Assembly: GCF_029961765.1 (NCBI RefSeq)
Contig: NZ_CP124681.1
Coordinates: 3,038,001 to 3,102,000, forward strand
DNA: 64,000 nucleotides
Direction of reading: 5' to 3'
Source of the DNA: Nocardioides sp. QY071
GTDB lineage: Bacteria; Actinomycetota; Actinomycetes; Propionibacteriales; Nocardioidaceae
Shown here: in pieces, positions 15,713 to 24,720 of the stretch
Numbering within the stretch: position 1 is the stretch's first letter
How the letters are laid out: the number at the start of each line of letters is the position of its first letter
Notes under the pieces: generated by a model
The model's database searches: none
Told to the model about the DNA's origin: nothing
Seen by the model: only the letters and a program-made list of their open reading frames with translations
Position numbers and translations under genes: made by a program

Positions 15713-16993
15713 TCAGCGCTCCATGATCGCGACGACGCCCTGGCCGCCGGCCGCGCAGACCGAGATCAGCGCCCGACCGCCGCCGTTGGCCTTCAGCAGC
15801 TTGGCCGTGTTGGCCACGATCCGGCCGCCGGTGGCCGCGAACGGGTGGCCCGCGGCGAGCGAGGAGCCCTTGACGTTGAGCTTGGCGCGGTCGATCGAGC
15901 CGAGCGGCGCGTCGAGGCCGAGGCGCTCCTTGCAGAACACCGGGCTCTCCCACGCGGCGAGGGTCGAGAGCACCTGCGAGGCGAACGCCTCGTGGATCTC
16001 GTAGAAGTCGAAGTCCTGCAGGCTCAGGCCGTTGCGCTCGAGCATCCGCGGCACGGCGTACGCCGGCGCCATCAGGAGCCCCTCGGCACCGTTGACGAAG
16101 TCGACGGCGGCGACCTCGGAGTCGACGAAGTAGGCGAGCACCTCGAGGCCGTGGGCCTCGGCCCACTCGTCCGAGCCGAGCAGGACGGCGGACGCGCCGT
16201 CGGTCAGCGGGGTCGAGTTGGCGGCGGTCATGGTCGCCGCCTCACCCTTGCCGAAGACCGGCTTGAGCTTGGCGAGCTTCTCCAGCGAGGAGTCGGCGCG
16301 CAGGTTGTTGTCGCGCTCGAGGCCGCGGAACGGGGTGATCAGGTCGTCCTGCCAGCCCTCGTCGTACGACGCCGCGAGGTGGTGGTGCGAGGCGACGGCC
16401 AGCTCGTCCTGGGCCTCGCGGGCGATCTGCCACTCCAGCGCCGTCAGCGCCTGGTGCTCGCCCATGGAGAGCTTGGTGCGCGGCTCGCCGTTGGACGGCA
16501 CCGCGAGGCCGATGTCGCCGGGGCGGATGGTCGCCAGGATCGCGAGGCGGTCCTTGGTGGAGCGCGCGTTGTTGAGCTGGATCAGCTTCTTGCGCAGCTT
16601 CTCGGAGATCGCGATGGGCGCGTCGGAGGTGGTGTCGACGCCACCGCCGATGCCGGAGTCGATCTGGCCGAGCTTGATCTTGTTGGCGATGTAGTTGATC
16701 GCCTGGAGGCCGGTGCCGCAGGCCTGCTGCAGGTCGATGGCCGGGGTCTCGGGGGCGAGGCGGGTGCTGAGCACCGACTCGCGGACCAGGTTGAAGTCGC
16801 GGCTGTGCTTGAGGACGGCGCCACCGGCGACCTCACCCAGACGTTCACCCTCCAGCCCGAAGCGCGCCACGAGGCCGTCGAGGGCAGCGGTCAGCATCTC
16901 CTGGTTGGAGGCGGTGGCGTAGGCGCCGTTGGAGCGGGCGAACGGAATACGGTTACCGCCCAGTACGGCGGCCCGGCGAACAGTCTCGGTCAT
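15713..16993 (-). CDS. Acetyl-CoA acyltransferase (thiolase, FadI-like)
   Basis: Thiolase of 426 residues catalysing CoA-dependent cleavage (or condensation) of 3-ketoacyl-CoA. The nucleophilic cysteine is C92 in QQACGTGLQ. The HEAFA segment, GHPFAATGG (His about 383) and the CAAGGQG motif (Cys about 413) complete the active site. Its length and the HEAFA form suit the FadI/trifunctional-beta group. An AGGA precedes the ATG by about 8 nt. It is divergent from the FabG4-MaoC pair across 96 bp, so the three genes can supply successive beta-oxidation or elongation steps. Confidence 0.92.
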   Translation of the reverse strand: MTETVRRAAVLGGNRIPFARSNGAYATASNQEMLTAALDGLVARFGLEGERLGEVAGGAVLKHSRDFNLVRESVLSTRLAPETPAIDLQQACGTGLQAINYIANKIKLGQIDSGIGGGVDTTSDAPIAISEKLRKKLIQLNNARSTKDRLAILATIRPGDIGLAVPSNGEPRTKLSMGEHQALTALEWQIAREAQDELAVASHHHLAASYDEGWQDDLITPFRGLERDNNLRADSSLEKLAKLKPVFGKGEAATMTAANSTPLTDGASAVLLGSDEWAEAHGLEVLAYFVDSEVAAVDFVNGAEGLLMAPAYAVPRMLERNGLSLQDFDFYEIHEAFASQVLSTLAAWESPVFCKERLGLDAPLGSIDRAKLNVKGSSLAAGHPFAATGGRIVANTAKLLKANGGGRALISVCAAGGQGVVAIMER

Positions 16994-17063
16994 GGATCAA
17001 TCCTCACGCAGCGGGGCCCTCCGGAGAACCGATTGAGGGCGAGATCACGAAATGTGGACTCAG

Positions 17064-17082
17064 AGTTACACATCTAGTTACA
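17064..17082. promoter_or_regulatory. Direct repeat in the divergent fatty-acid promoter region
   Basis: AGTTACA occurs twice, at 17064-17070 and 17076-17082, one helical turn apart (12 bp), just before the FabG4 start and between the divergent thiolase and FabG4 genes. This could be a regulator site or part of overlapping promoters. Confidence 0.4.
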
Positions 17083-17089
17083 TGGTGTC

Positions 17090-18424
17090 ATGACTGACAA
17101 GTACCAGGGCTTCGTGAGCTCCCCGATCGGCAAGCTCCTCGTCAAGAACCTCGGACTGCCGAACCCCACCAAGCTGGACCGCTACCAGGCCGGCGACCCG
17201 CTGGTCGACGGCACCGTCCTCGTCGGCGGCCGCGGCCGCCTCGCCGAGTCCCTGCCGGGGCTCCTCGACGTGCTCGGCATCGCCTCGGTCGGCGCGCAGA
17301 CCGAGGGCGAGAAGTACAAGGGCCTGGTCTTCGACGCCACCGGCATCACGAGCGTCGAGCAGCTCGTCGAGCTGCAGGCCTTCTTCACCCCGCTGATGCG
17401 CAGCCTCAAGAGCTGCGCCCGCGTCGTCGTCATCGGTACGCCGCCCGCCCTGGTCGAGGGCAGCGAGGAGATCGCGCAGCGCGCCCTCGAGGGCTTCACC
17501 CGCAGCCTCGGCAAGGAGATCGGCAAGGGCGGCACCGTCCAGCTGGTCTACGTGGCCGAAGGCTACGAGGACTCGGTCCTGTCGACCCTCGGCTTCCTGC
17601 TCAGCCCGAAGTCGGCCTACGTCTCGGGCCAGGTCGTCCGGATCGGCGCCCACGCCGAGTCCCACGGCTCGGCGCTCGCCGACTGGACCCAGCCGCTGGC
17701 CGGCAAGGTCGCCTTCGTGACCGGCGCGAGCCGCGGCATCGGTGAGGAGATCGCCCGGGTACTGCACCGCGACGGCGCGAAGATCGTCGGCCTCGACGTC
17801 CCGCAGGCCGCCGACGAGCTGGTCAAGGTCATGAACGAGCTCGACGGCGACTGGCTCACCCTCGACATCACCGCCGCCGACGCCCCGCAGCGGATCGCGC
17901 ACCACCTCAAGGAGAAGCACGGCGGCGTCGACATCGTCGTGCACAACGCGGGCGTGACGATGGACAAGAAGCTCGCCAACCAGACGCCGGAGCGCTTCGG
18001 CAAGGTGCTGCAGATCAACCTGGAGGCGCCCGAGCGGATCACCGCCGAGCTGCTCGACCAGAAGGTCGTCAACAGCAACGGCCGGATCATCGGTGTCGCC
18101 TCCATCGCCGGCATCGCCGGCAACCTGGGCCAGACCAGCTACGCCGCGTCCAAGGCCGGCGTCATTGGCTTCGTCGACTCGCTGGCCGACAAGCTCGAGG
18201 ACGGCGTCACGATCAACGCCGTCGCGCCGGGCTTCATCATCACCCAGATGACCGCCGCCGTGCCGTTCGCCACCCGCGAGGTCGGCCAGCGCCTCAACGC
18301 GATGGCGCAGGGCGGGCTGCCGGTCGACGTCGCCGAGACCATCGCCTGGTACGCGTCCCCCGCCTCGACCGCCGTCAACGGCAACGTCGTGCGGGTCTGC
18401 GGCCAGATGATGCTGGGAGCCTGA
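17090..18424 (+). CDS. 3-oxoacyl-ACP/CoA reductase, high-molecular-weight FabG4 type
   Basis: SDR-family ketoacyl reductase of 444 residues. The N-terminal 200 residues form a flavodoxin-like/degenerate Rossmann domain without a cofactor motif, which is characteristic of mycobacterial FabG4 (HMwFabG). The C-terminal catalytic domain has TGASRGIG near residue 210, HNAGV near 284, and the catalytic YAASK near 351. Characterised FabG4 uses NADH and reduces ketoacyl-CoA. The gene ends 2 nt before the MaoC start, so the reductase and hydratase are coexpressed. That pairing is the same as fabG4-htdX in M. tuberculosis. Confidence 0.93.
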   Translation: MTDKYQGFVSSPIGKLLVKNLGLPNPTKLDRYQAGDPLVDGTVLVGGRGRLAESLPGLLDVLGIASVGAQTEGEKYKGLVFDATGITSVEQLVELQAFFTPLMRSLKSCARVVVIGTPPALVEGSEEIAQRALEGFTRSLGKEIGKGGTVQLVYVAEGYEDSVLSTLGFLLSPKSAYVSGQVVRIGAHAESHGSALADWTQPLAGKVAFVTGASRGIGEEIARVLHRDGAKIVGLDVPQAADELVKVMNELDGDWLTLDITAADAPQRIAHHLKEKHGGVDIVVHNAGVTMDKKLANQTPERFGKVLQINLEAPERITAELLDQKVVNSNGRIIGVASIAGIAGNLGQTSYAASKAGVIGFVDSLADKLEDGVTINAVAPGFIITQMTAAVPFATREVGQRLNAMAQGGLPVDVAETIAWYASPASTAVNGNVVRVCGQMMLGA

Positions 18425-18426
18425 TC

Positions 18427-19281
18427 ATGGGTGGGATGGCTCTCCCCGTGATGCTGAAGGCCGCGCTGCCCGCGGTCCCCGGTGTGAACCAGCTGCCGGG
18501 CATCAAGAAGACCGGCGGCGCGCTGCCGGACCTCACCCTGTCCCGCGACGACGTGCTGGTGGAGCGCTCGGCCGTGGAGCGGTACGCCGCCGTGTGCGGC
18601 TTCCCGAACCGCGACGTCGCGCCGGTGCCGTACCTGCACATGCTGGCGTTCCCGCTGCACATGCAGCTGATGACCGACGCCAAGTTCCCGTTCCCGGCCA
18701 TCGGGTCGGTGCACCTGGAGAACACCATCGTCCAGCACCGTCCGGTGGCGATCGGCGAGACCGTGTCGCTGTCCCTGAAGGCCGACAACCTGCGGGCCAG
18801 CACCAAGGGCCGCGCCTGGGACATGAACGTCACCGGCACCGTGGGCGAGGAGGTCGTGTGGGAGTCGGTGTCGACGTACCTGCGCGTCGGCAAGGGAGAC
18901 AAGGAGAACGGGGACCCCGGGATGTCGCTGAGCTCGATCGCGGCCAAGGGCCCGGTGTGGAGCATCCCGGAGAACATCGGCCGGACGTACGGCGCCGTGT
19001 CGGGTGACCGTAACCCGATCCACCTCTACCCGCTGACCGCGAAGGCGCTGGGCTTCCCGCGCCACATCGCACACGGCATGTGGAGCAAGGCCCGCTGCAT
19101 CGCGGCCCTGGAGAACCGGCTGCCGGACGCGGTCAAGGTCGAGGTGGCGTTCAAGAAGCCGATCTTCCTGCCGGGCAAGGCGCAGTTCGGCGCCGAGGCC
19201 AACGCGGCGGGCTACGACTTCACGCTGGTCAACCCGAAGAGCGGTGCGCCCCACCTGCTGGGTCGCACCACCGCCCTCTAG
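18427..19281 (+). CDS. MaoC-family (R)-hydratase/dehydratase, HtdX-like
   Basis: Hot-dog fold enoyl-CoA hydratase/3-hydroxyacyl dehydratase of 284 residues. The second hot-dog domain has the hydratase-2 motif: YGAVSGDRNPIHLYPLTAK, then GFPRHIAHGMW, with the Asp and His of SGDxNPIH as the catalytic pair (about residues 191-198). The N-terminal half is a non-catalytic hot-dog domain, as in double-hot-dog MaoC proteins. With FabG4 and the thiolase it can interconvert 3-hydroxyacyl and enoyl intermediates. It is convergent with the EF-G2-like gene, only 5 nt apart. Confidence 0.92.
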   Translation: MGGMALPVMLKAALPAVPGVNQLPGIKKTGGALPDLTLSRDDVLVERSAVERYAAVCGFPNRDVAPVPYLHMLAFPLHMQLMTDAKFPFPAIGSVHLENTIVQHRPVAIGETVSLSLKADNLRASTKGRAWDMNVTGTVGEEVVWESVSTYLRVGKGDKENGDPGMSLSSIAAKGPVWSIPENIGRTYGAVSGDRNPIHLYPLTAKALGFPRHIAHGMWSKARCIAALENRLPDAVKVEVAFKKPIFLPGKAQFGAEANAAGYDFTLVNPKSGAPHLLGRTTAL

Positions 19282-19286
19282 CCGCG

Positions 19287-21365
19287 TCAGTGGTGCAGGC
19301 GCGGCGTCACCTGCCGCGCCTGCTCCTCGGGCATCGGCTCGTAGTGCGCGAAGGCGCGGGTGAAGGTGCCCGCGCCGCGCGTCGAGGCCCGTAGGTCCAC
19401 CGCGTAGCGGACCAGCTCGCGCTGCGGGACGTGGGCCCGCACCAGGGTCCGGCCGCCGTCGACGTTCTCGTTGCCGAGCAGCCGGGCCCTCCGTGCGCTC
19501 AGGTCGCTCATCACCGGCCCGACCAGGTCGTCGGGGACCAGGACATTGACGTCGTCGTACGGCTCCAGCATCGAAACGCCGGACGCCTGCGCCGCCTCGC
19601 GCAGGGCCAGTGCGCCCGCGCTCTGGAACGCCATGTCGGACGAGTCGACGCTGTGCGCCTTGCCGTCGGTGAGGGTGACGCGCAGGTCGACGACCGGGTA
19701 GCCGTGGCGCAGGCCGCGCTCCATCTGGGCGCGCACGCCCTTCTCGACGCTGGGGATGTAGCTGCGGGGCACCGCGCCACCCACGACCCTGTCGACGAAC
19801 TCGAAGCCGCTGCCCTCGGGGAGCGGCTCGATCTCGATGTCGCAGATGGCGTACTGGCCGTGACCGCCGGACTGCTTGACGTGCCGGCCGTGGCCCTTCG
19901 CCGGACTGGTCACGCACTCGCGCAGCGGGACCAGCAGCTCGCGCTGCTCGACAGCCACGCCGTGCCGGTCCGCCAGTCGTTCGAGCACGACGTCCGCGTG
20001 GGACTCCCCCATCACCCACAGCACGAGCTGACCGGTGTCGGCGTTGTTGTCGATGCGCAGGCTCGGGTCCTCCGCGGCCAGCCGGCCGAGCGCCTGCGAC
20101 AGCTTGTCCTCGTCGGAGCGGGTGGCCGCCTCGATCGCGACGGGGAGCAACGGGTCGGGCATCGACCAGGGCTTGAGCACCAGCGGCTTGTCGACGGCGG
20201 AGAGGGTGTCGCCCGTCTCCGCGCGAGACAGCCGGGCGACCGTGGCGAGGTCGCCGGCGAGCACCCGCGCGGCGGGCACCTGCGCGGCACCGAACGGGTG
20301 CCCGAGCGCGCCGATCCGCTCGTCCTCGTCGTGGTCCTCGTGCCCGCCCTCGGCGGCGAAGAACGACGAGAAGTGCCCGGACACGTGGACCGCCGTGTCC
20401 GGCTCGAGGGTGCCGGAGAAGACCCGGACCAGGCTGATCCGGCCGACGTACGGGTCGCCGGCGGTCTTGACCACCTCGGCGACCAGCGGACCGGTGGGGT
20501 CGCAGGAGACCCGGCCGACGGACGCACCCGCGGGGGTGAAGACCTCGGGCGAGGAGTGCTCCAGGGGCGAGGGGAAGCCGTCGACGCACAGGTCGAGCAA
20601 CTCGCCGAGCCCGACGGCGGTGGTGGCGCAGACCGGGACGACGGGGTGGAGGCTGGCGCGGGCGACGGCGGTCTCCAGGTCGGCGACCAGTACGTCGAGG
20701 GCGACCTCCTCGCCGCCGACGTAGCGGTCCATCAGGTCCTCGTCCTCGGACTCCTCGATGATCGCCTCGATCAGCTCGCCACGACGCGGGTCGTCGGTGC
20801 CGCCGGAAAGCAGCCCGGTGAGGCCATCGGCCCCCACGAGGTAGACCGGCAGCACCTTGCCGCCGAACGCCTCCCTCGCCTGGGCGACGACCGCATCGAC
20901 GTCGGCGCGCGGGTGGTCGAGCTTGGTGACCACGACCGCGCGCGGCATGGCGACCTGGTCGCACTCGCGCCACAGGGCGCGGGTGCCCTCGTCGACCTCC
21001 TCGTTGGCCGCGACCACGAACAGCGCGCAGTCGGCGGCGCGGAGCCCGGCCCGCAGATCACCGACGAAGTCGGCGTACCCGGGGGTGTCGATCAGGTTCA
21101 CCTTCACCTTCCGGTGCACCAGCGGCGCCACCGCGAGCGAGATCGAGCGGCCGTGGCTGCGCTCCGCGTCCTCGCTGTCACACACCGTGGTGCCGTCGGC
21201 CGTCGTACCCGCCCGGTTGATCGCGCCGGTGTGCAGGAGAAGGGCCTCCACGAGGGAGGTCTTGCCCGAGTGGGAAGGCCCGACCAGGACCACGTTGCGT
21301 ACCCGGTCGGGCCCGGTTGCCGCGAGGTCGTGCTCGCCCCGCCTCTCTCCGCGCTTGTCCGCCAT
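19287..21365 (-). CDS. Elongation factor G-like translational GTPase (EF-G2 type)
   Basis: GTPase of 692 residues with EF-G domain order. The P-loop is GPSHSGKTS (residues 29-37), G3 is DTPGYADF, and G4 reads TKLD where canonical EF-G has NKxD. The later domains include the EF-G IV segment (HVKQSGGHGQYAICDIEIEP) and domain V near the end (LEPYDDVNVLVPDD). An acidic insertion (GGHEDHDEDERIG) lies in domain II. Actinobacteria carry this second EF-G-like protein beside housekeeping FusA; its role is not settled. ATG at 21365; the longer frame running into the thioesterase was rejected. Confidence 0.9.
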   Translation of the reverse strand: MADKRGERRGEHDLAATGPDRVRNVVLVGPSHSGKTSLVEALLLHTGAINRAGTTADGTTVCDSEDAERSHGRSISLAVAPLVHRKVKVNLIDTPGYADFVGDLRAGLRAADCALFVVAANEEVDEGTRALWRECDQVAMPRAVVVTKLDHPRADVDAVVAQAREAFGGKVLPVYLVGADGLTGLLSGGTDDPRRGELIEAIIEESEDEDLMDRYVGGEEVALDVLVADLETAVARASLHPVVPVCATTAVGLGELLDLCVDGFPSPLEHSSPEVFTPAGASVGRVSCDPTGPLVAEVVKTAGDPYVGRISLVRVFSGTLEPDTAVHVSGHFSSFFAAEGGHEDHDEDERIGALGHPFGAAQVPAARVLAGDLATVARLSRAETGDTLSAVDKPLVLKPWSMPDPLLPVAIEAATRSDEDKLSQALGRLAAEDPSLRIDNNADTGQLVLWVMGESHADVVLERLADRHGVAVEQRELLVPLRECVTSPAKGHGRHVKQSGGHGQYAICDIEIEPLPEGSGFEFVDRVVGGAVPRSYIPSVEKGVRAQMERGLRHGYPVVDLRVTLTDGKAHSVDSSDMAFQSAGALALREAAQASGVSMLEPYDDVNVLVPDDLVGPVMSDLSARRARLLGNENVDGGRTLVRAHVPQRELVRYAVDLRASTRGAGTFTRAFAHYEPMPEEQARQVTPRLHH

Positions 21366-21418
21366 GGCTTCACGTAACTCCTGTGGCGGCCCGGAGACAA
21401 CCCCCGGACACGGGAGGG

Positions 21419-22282
21419 TCAGCGCGTCGGGCGGATCAGCCCCTCCTGGGCGACGGTGGCGACGAGGGTGCCGTCCTGGGTGAAGATCCGGCCCAGGGCG
21501 AGGCCCCGGCCACCGCTGGCCGACGGCGACCACTGGTCGTAGAGCCACCACTCGTCGGCCCGGAACGGCCGGTGGAACCAGATCGTGTGGTCGAGGGAGG
21601 CCATCTGCACCTTGTGCGGCCCGTGCTCCGGGTGGGCGGCGAGGGTCGCGCCGAGCAGCGACACGTCGCTGGCGTAGGTGAACGTCGCGAGGTGCTCCAT
21701 CGGGTCGTCGCTCAGTCGCCCGTCGACCCGGATCCAGACCTGGGTCTTCGACGGGTGCATCGGGTCGGGGTCCATGCCGTGGGCGGAGTTGCCAAGCCAG
21801 CGCACGTCGAGCGCTGCCCACTCCTTGCTCAGCCCGTCGTCCGTGCCACGCTCGGCCATCAGCGCCATCAGGTCCAGGCCGTCCTCGGGCGGCCTGACCT
21901 CGGGCATGACGTCCTGGTGCTCGAGGCCCTCCTCGGCACGCTGGAAGTTGAGCGACTGGTAGTAGATCGGGCGGCCGTGCTGGCGCGCGAGGACCCGGCG
22001 GGTCGCGAACGACTTGCCGTCGCGGATCCGCTCGACGTCGTAGATGATCGGCACCTTGTAGTCGCCGGGCAGCAGGAAGTAGGAGTGCAGCGAGTGCACC
22101 TTCATGCCCTCGTCGACCGTCCGGGACGCGGCGATCAGCGCCTGCGCGGCGACCTGGCCGCCGTACACCCGCTGCCGGATGGTCTCGGGCTGCTGGCCGC
22201 GGAACAGGTCGGTGTCGAGCCGCTCGAGGTCGAGCAGCTCGACCAGCCTGCGCGTGGCCTCCCCCATGACACGCTCGCTCAT
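21419..22282 (-). CDS. tesB: Acyl-CoA thioesterase II (TesB family)
   Basis: Double hot-dog thioesterase of 287 residues that hydrolyses acyl-CoA to free fatty acid and CoA. TesB landmarks are visible: FRGQQPETIRQRVYGGQVAAQ near the N-terminus, VHSLHSYFLLPGD, and ASLDHTIWFHRPFRADEWW with the catalytic-region Asp toward the C-terminus. The start overlaps the PAC2 gene stop as ATGA. It sits among lipid genes but in a transcription unit with PAC2. Length is normal for TesB. Confidence 0.92.
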   Translation of the reverse strand: MSERVMGEATRRLVELLDLERLDTDLFRGQQPETIRQRVYGGQVAAQALIAASRTVDEGMKVHSLHSYFLLPGDYKVPIIYDVERIRDGKSFATRRVLARQHGRPIYYQSLNFQRAEEGLEHQDVMPEVRPPEDGLDLMALMAERGTDDGLSKEWAALDVRWLGNSAHGMDPDPMHPSKTQVWIRVDGRLSDDPMEHLATFTYASDVSLLGATLAAHPEHGPHKVQMASLDHTIWFHRPFRADEWWLYDQWSPSASGGRGLALGRIFTQDGTLVATVAQEGLIRPTR

Positions 22283-23229
22283 GGCGTTCCTCCGGTCTCG
22301 TCAGGCCCCTCGAGGCCGGCCAGGAACTGCTCGAACTGCCGGCCGATCTCCTCGCCGGTCGGCAGCGGCTCGTCCTCGGCCAGGAGGCTGCTGCCCTCCT
22401 CCTCGGCGCGCGCGAAGGTGTCGTACTGCTGCTCCAGCGCGGTGACCACGTCGGCGACCTCGTCGTTGGCCGACAGGTAGCGACCGATCTCCTCCTCCCG
22501 CTCATCGGCGGACTCCCGCAGCTCGGAGAGGTCGACGGTGAGCCGGGCCGCCAGCTCGACCTGCTCCAGCAGCGACACCGAGGCCCGCGGGTAGTCGAGC
22601 TGGGCGAGGTAGTGGGGCACGTGGGCGACGAAGCCCTGGGCGTCGTGGTCCCAGTCGCCGAGCCGGACCTCGAGCAGTGCCTGGGCACTGCTCGGCACCC
22701 GCAGCTCACCGCGCCACGGGCTGGAGCCGGTGAGCAGGTCGGGGTTGTTGGCGTGGTGGGTGATCGCGATCGGCCGGGTGTGGGGCACCGCCATGGGCAC
22801 CGAGCCCATCGAGACGACCAGCGCGACGTCGAAGCGCTCGACCACCTCCCGAACACCGCGGCAGAACGCCTCCCAGCGGATGTCGGGCTCGGGACCGTGC
22901 AGCAGGAGGTAGGGCGTACCGCCGGCGTCGCGCAGCATCCGCACCACCAGCCGCGGGGCCTCGTAGCCCTCGTAGTGGTCGCGCGCGAAGGTCATCGGGG
23001 GACGCCGGGCGCGGTAGTCGTGGAGCTGGTCGACGTCGAAGGTCGCGACCACCACTCCCCCGCCGTCGGTCGAGAACGCGCCGGCCCGGACCAGGTGGCG
23101 TGCGGCGAGCGCGCCGGCGTTGCCGGCGTCGAGGAAGCCCTCGAGCGCCACCACGAGCGCGAGGTTCTCGACGCCCTCCAGCTCGGGCACCTCGTCGACG
23201 ATGTGGACGAGACGGGGCGATGAGGTCAC
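22279..23229 (-). CDS. PAC2-family protein
   Basis: 316 residues with the PAC2 (proteasome assembly chaperone 2-like) fold. ALVVALEGFLDAGNAG near residue 25 and a YLLLHGPEPDIRWEAF segment are typical, as is the SMGSVPMAVPHTRP loop. The C-terminal third is acidic and rich in Glu, probably helical. Members are widespread in Actinobacteria, where their biochemical role is not established. The GTG start is preceded by TAGGCT at 6 nt. It is cotranscribed with tesB by a 4-nt overlap. Confidence 0.88.
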   Translation of the reverse strand: MTSSPRLVHIVDEVPELEGVENLALVVALEGFLDAGNAGALAARHLVRAGAFSTDGGGVVVATFDVDQLHDYRARRPPMTFARDHYEGYEAPRLVVRMLRDAGGTPYLLLHGPEPDIRWEAFCRGVREVVERFDVALVVSMGSVPMAVPHTRPIAITHHANNPDLLTGSSPWRGELRVPSSAQALLEVRLGDWDHDAQGFVAHVPHYLAQLDYPRASVSLLEQVELAARLTVDLSELRESADEREEEIGRYLSANDEVADVVTALEQQYDTFARAEEEGSSLLAEDEPLPTGEEIGRQFEQFLAGLEGPDETGGTP

Positions 23230-23235
23230 CCGGAG

Positions 23236-23241
23236 AGCCTA
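23236..23241 (-). promoter_or_regulatory. -10 hexamer TAGGCT, leaderless-type
   Basis: TAGGCT, 6 nt, then GTG at 23229. It overlaps the end of the upstream permease gene. Confidence 0.5.
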
Positions 23242-24720
23242 TTCGGTCGGCGGTCGCTGCTGCAGCCGGCTGTGGCTGCGGCCGTAGGCGAAGTAGACGA
23301 CGAACCCGATCAGCATCCACACGCCGAACCGGATCCAGGTGTCCCCGGTCAGGTTGAGCATCAGGTAGAAGCACATCAGCGTCGAGACCGCCGCGACGAC
23401 GGGGGCGGCCGGCGTACGGAAGCCGCGGGGCAGGTCGGGTCGGCTGCGACGCAGCACGACGACGCCGATGCTGACCAGCATGAACGCGAACAGGGTGCCG
23501 ATGTTGACCAGGTGGGCGAGCGTGCTGAGGTCGATGAAGCCGGCCATGGCGGCCACCGCGACGCCGGTCAGGATGGTGATCCGGTACGGCGTCCCCCAGG
23601 TCGGGTGCACCTTGGCGAGCCCGCGCGGGAGCAGTCCGTCGCGCGCCATCGCGAAGCCGACCCGGGACTGGCCGAGCATCAGGATCATGGCCACGACGAC
23701 CAGGCCGATGCAGGCGCCGATCGAGATCAGGTCGGGCATCCAGTCGACGCCGGAGGCTTTGAAGGCGTCGGCGAGCGGCGCCGCGCTGTCGGGGTCGATG
23801 TCCTTGTAGCTGCGCAGGCCGGTGACGACGAGGCTGACCGCGGCGTACAGGACGGTGACGATCGCCAGCGAGCCGAGGATGCCGATCGGGACGTCGCGCT
23901 GCGGGTTCTTCGTCTCCTCTGCGGTGGTGGCGACGATGTCGAAGCCGATGAAGGCGAAGAACACGATCGCGGCGCCGGAGATGACGCCGGCGAGGCCGAA
24001 CACCGCCGGCTCGAGGCCGAGCAGGCTGGTGATCAGGGGTACGTCGGCGAAGCCGCCGCTGGACTCGGGTGCGGGCTGCGCGTCCGGGATGAACGGGGTC
24101 CAGTTGCTGACGTCGATGTGGGCGATGCCGACCACGATCACGGCGGCGACCACGACCAGCTTGAGCGCGACGACGACCTGGTTGAAGCGGCTGGAGAACT
24201 TGGTGCCGCGGATCAGCAGGAATGTGACGAGCAGCGCGATCACCACGGCGGGCAGGTCGATGAGGCCGTCGGCGGCGGAGCTGATCTGGGTCGGCAGGGT
24301 GACGTCGGCGATGCCCAGCACCTCCTGGAGGTACGCCGAGAACCCGGTCGAGAGCGCCGCGGCGCCGACGGTGAACTCCAGCACCAGGTCCCAGCCGATG
24401 ATCCACGCGACGAGCTCGCCGAGCGTGGCGTAGCTGAAGGTGTAGGCGCTGCCCGCGACCGGCACGGTCGAGGCGAGCTCGGCGTAGCAGAGCGCCGCGA
24501 GGCCGCAGGCGACGGCGGCGATCACGAAGCTCAGCGCGAGCGCCGGACCCGCGTTGCTGGCGGCGACGGTGCCGGTGAGCACGAAGATGCCGGCACCGAT
24601 GATGACGCCGACGCCGAAGACGGTGAGGTCGAGCGCCGAGAGGTCCTTGCGCAGCCGGTGGTCCGGCTCGTCGGTGTCGGCGATCGACTGCTCGACCGAC
24701 TTGGTGCGGAAGAGGCTCAT
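23239..24720 (-). CDS. Amino-acid permease (APC superfamily, CAT-like)
   Basis: Integral-membrane transporter of 493 residues with about 12-14 hydrophobic helices. The N-terminal LSALDLTVFGVGVIIGAGIF segment is the APC helix-1 signature with the unwound GAGIF. The later PVAGSAYTFSYATLGE segment is typical of the cationic amino-acid transporter group. The closely spaced C-terminal helices also match that group. Substrate is probably an amino acid, not identifiable further. GGAGG precedes the ATG, which overlaps the upstream peptidase stop by 4 nt, so the two are cotranscribed. Confidence 0.9.
   Translation of the reverse strand: MSLFRTKSVEQSIADTDEPDHRLRKDLSALDLTVFGVGVIIGAGIFVLTGTVAASNAGPALALSFVIAAVACGLAALCYAELASTVPVAGSAYTFSYATLGELVAWIIGWDLVLEFTVGAAALSTGFSAYLQEVLGIADVTLPTQISSAADGLIDLPAVVIALLVTFLLIRGTKFSSRFNQVVVALKLVVVAAVIVVGIAHIDVSNWTPFIPDAQPAPESSGGFADVPLITSLLGLEPAVFGLAGVISGAAIVFFAFIGFDIVATTAEETKNPQRDVPIGILGSLAIVTVLYAAVSLVVTGLRSYKDIDPDSAAPLADAFKASGVDWMPDLISIGACIGLVVVAMILMLGQSRVGFAMARDGLLPRGLAKVHPTWGTPYRITILTGVAVAAMAGFIDLSTLAHLVNIGTLFAFMLVSIGVVVLRRSRPDLPRGFRTPAAPVVAAVSTLMCFYLMLNLTGDTWIRFGVWMLIGFVVYFAYGRSHSRLQQRPPTE

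Noticed and set aside
20000..20800. Long open frames on the opposite strand of the EF-G2-like and other genes, some over 600 codons
   Set aside because: High-GC shadow frames: the true genes have recognisable domains, while the opposite frames are low-complexity Arg/Gly/Val translations with no domains.
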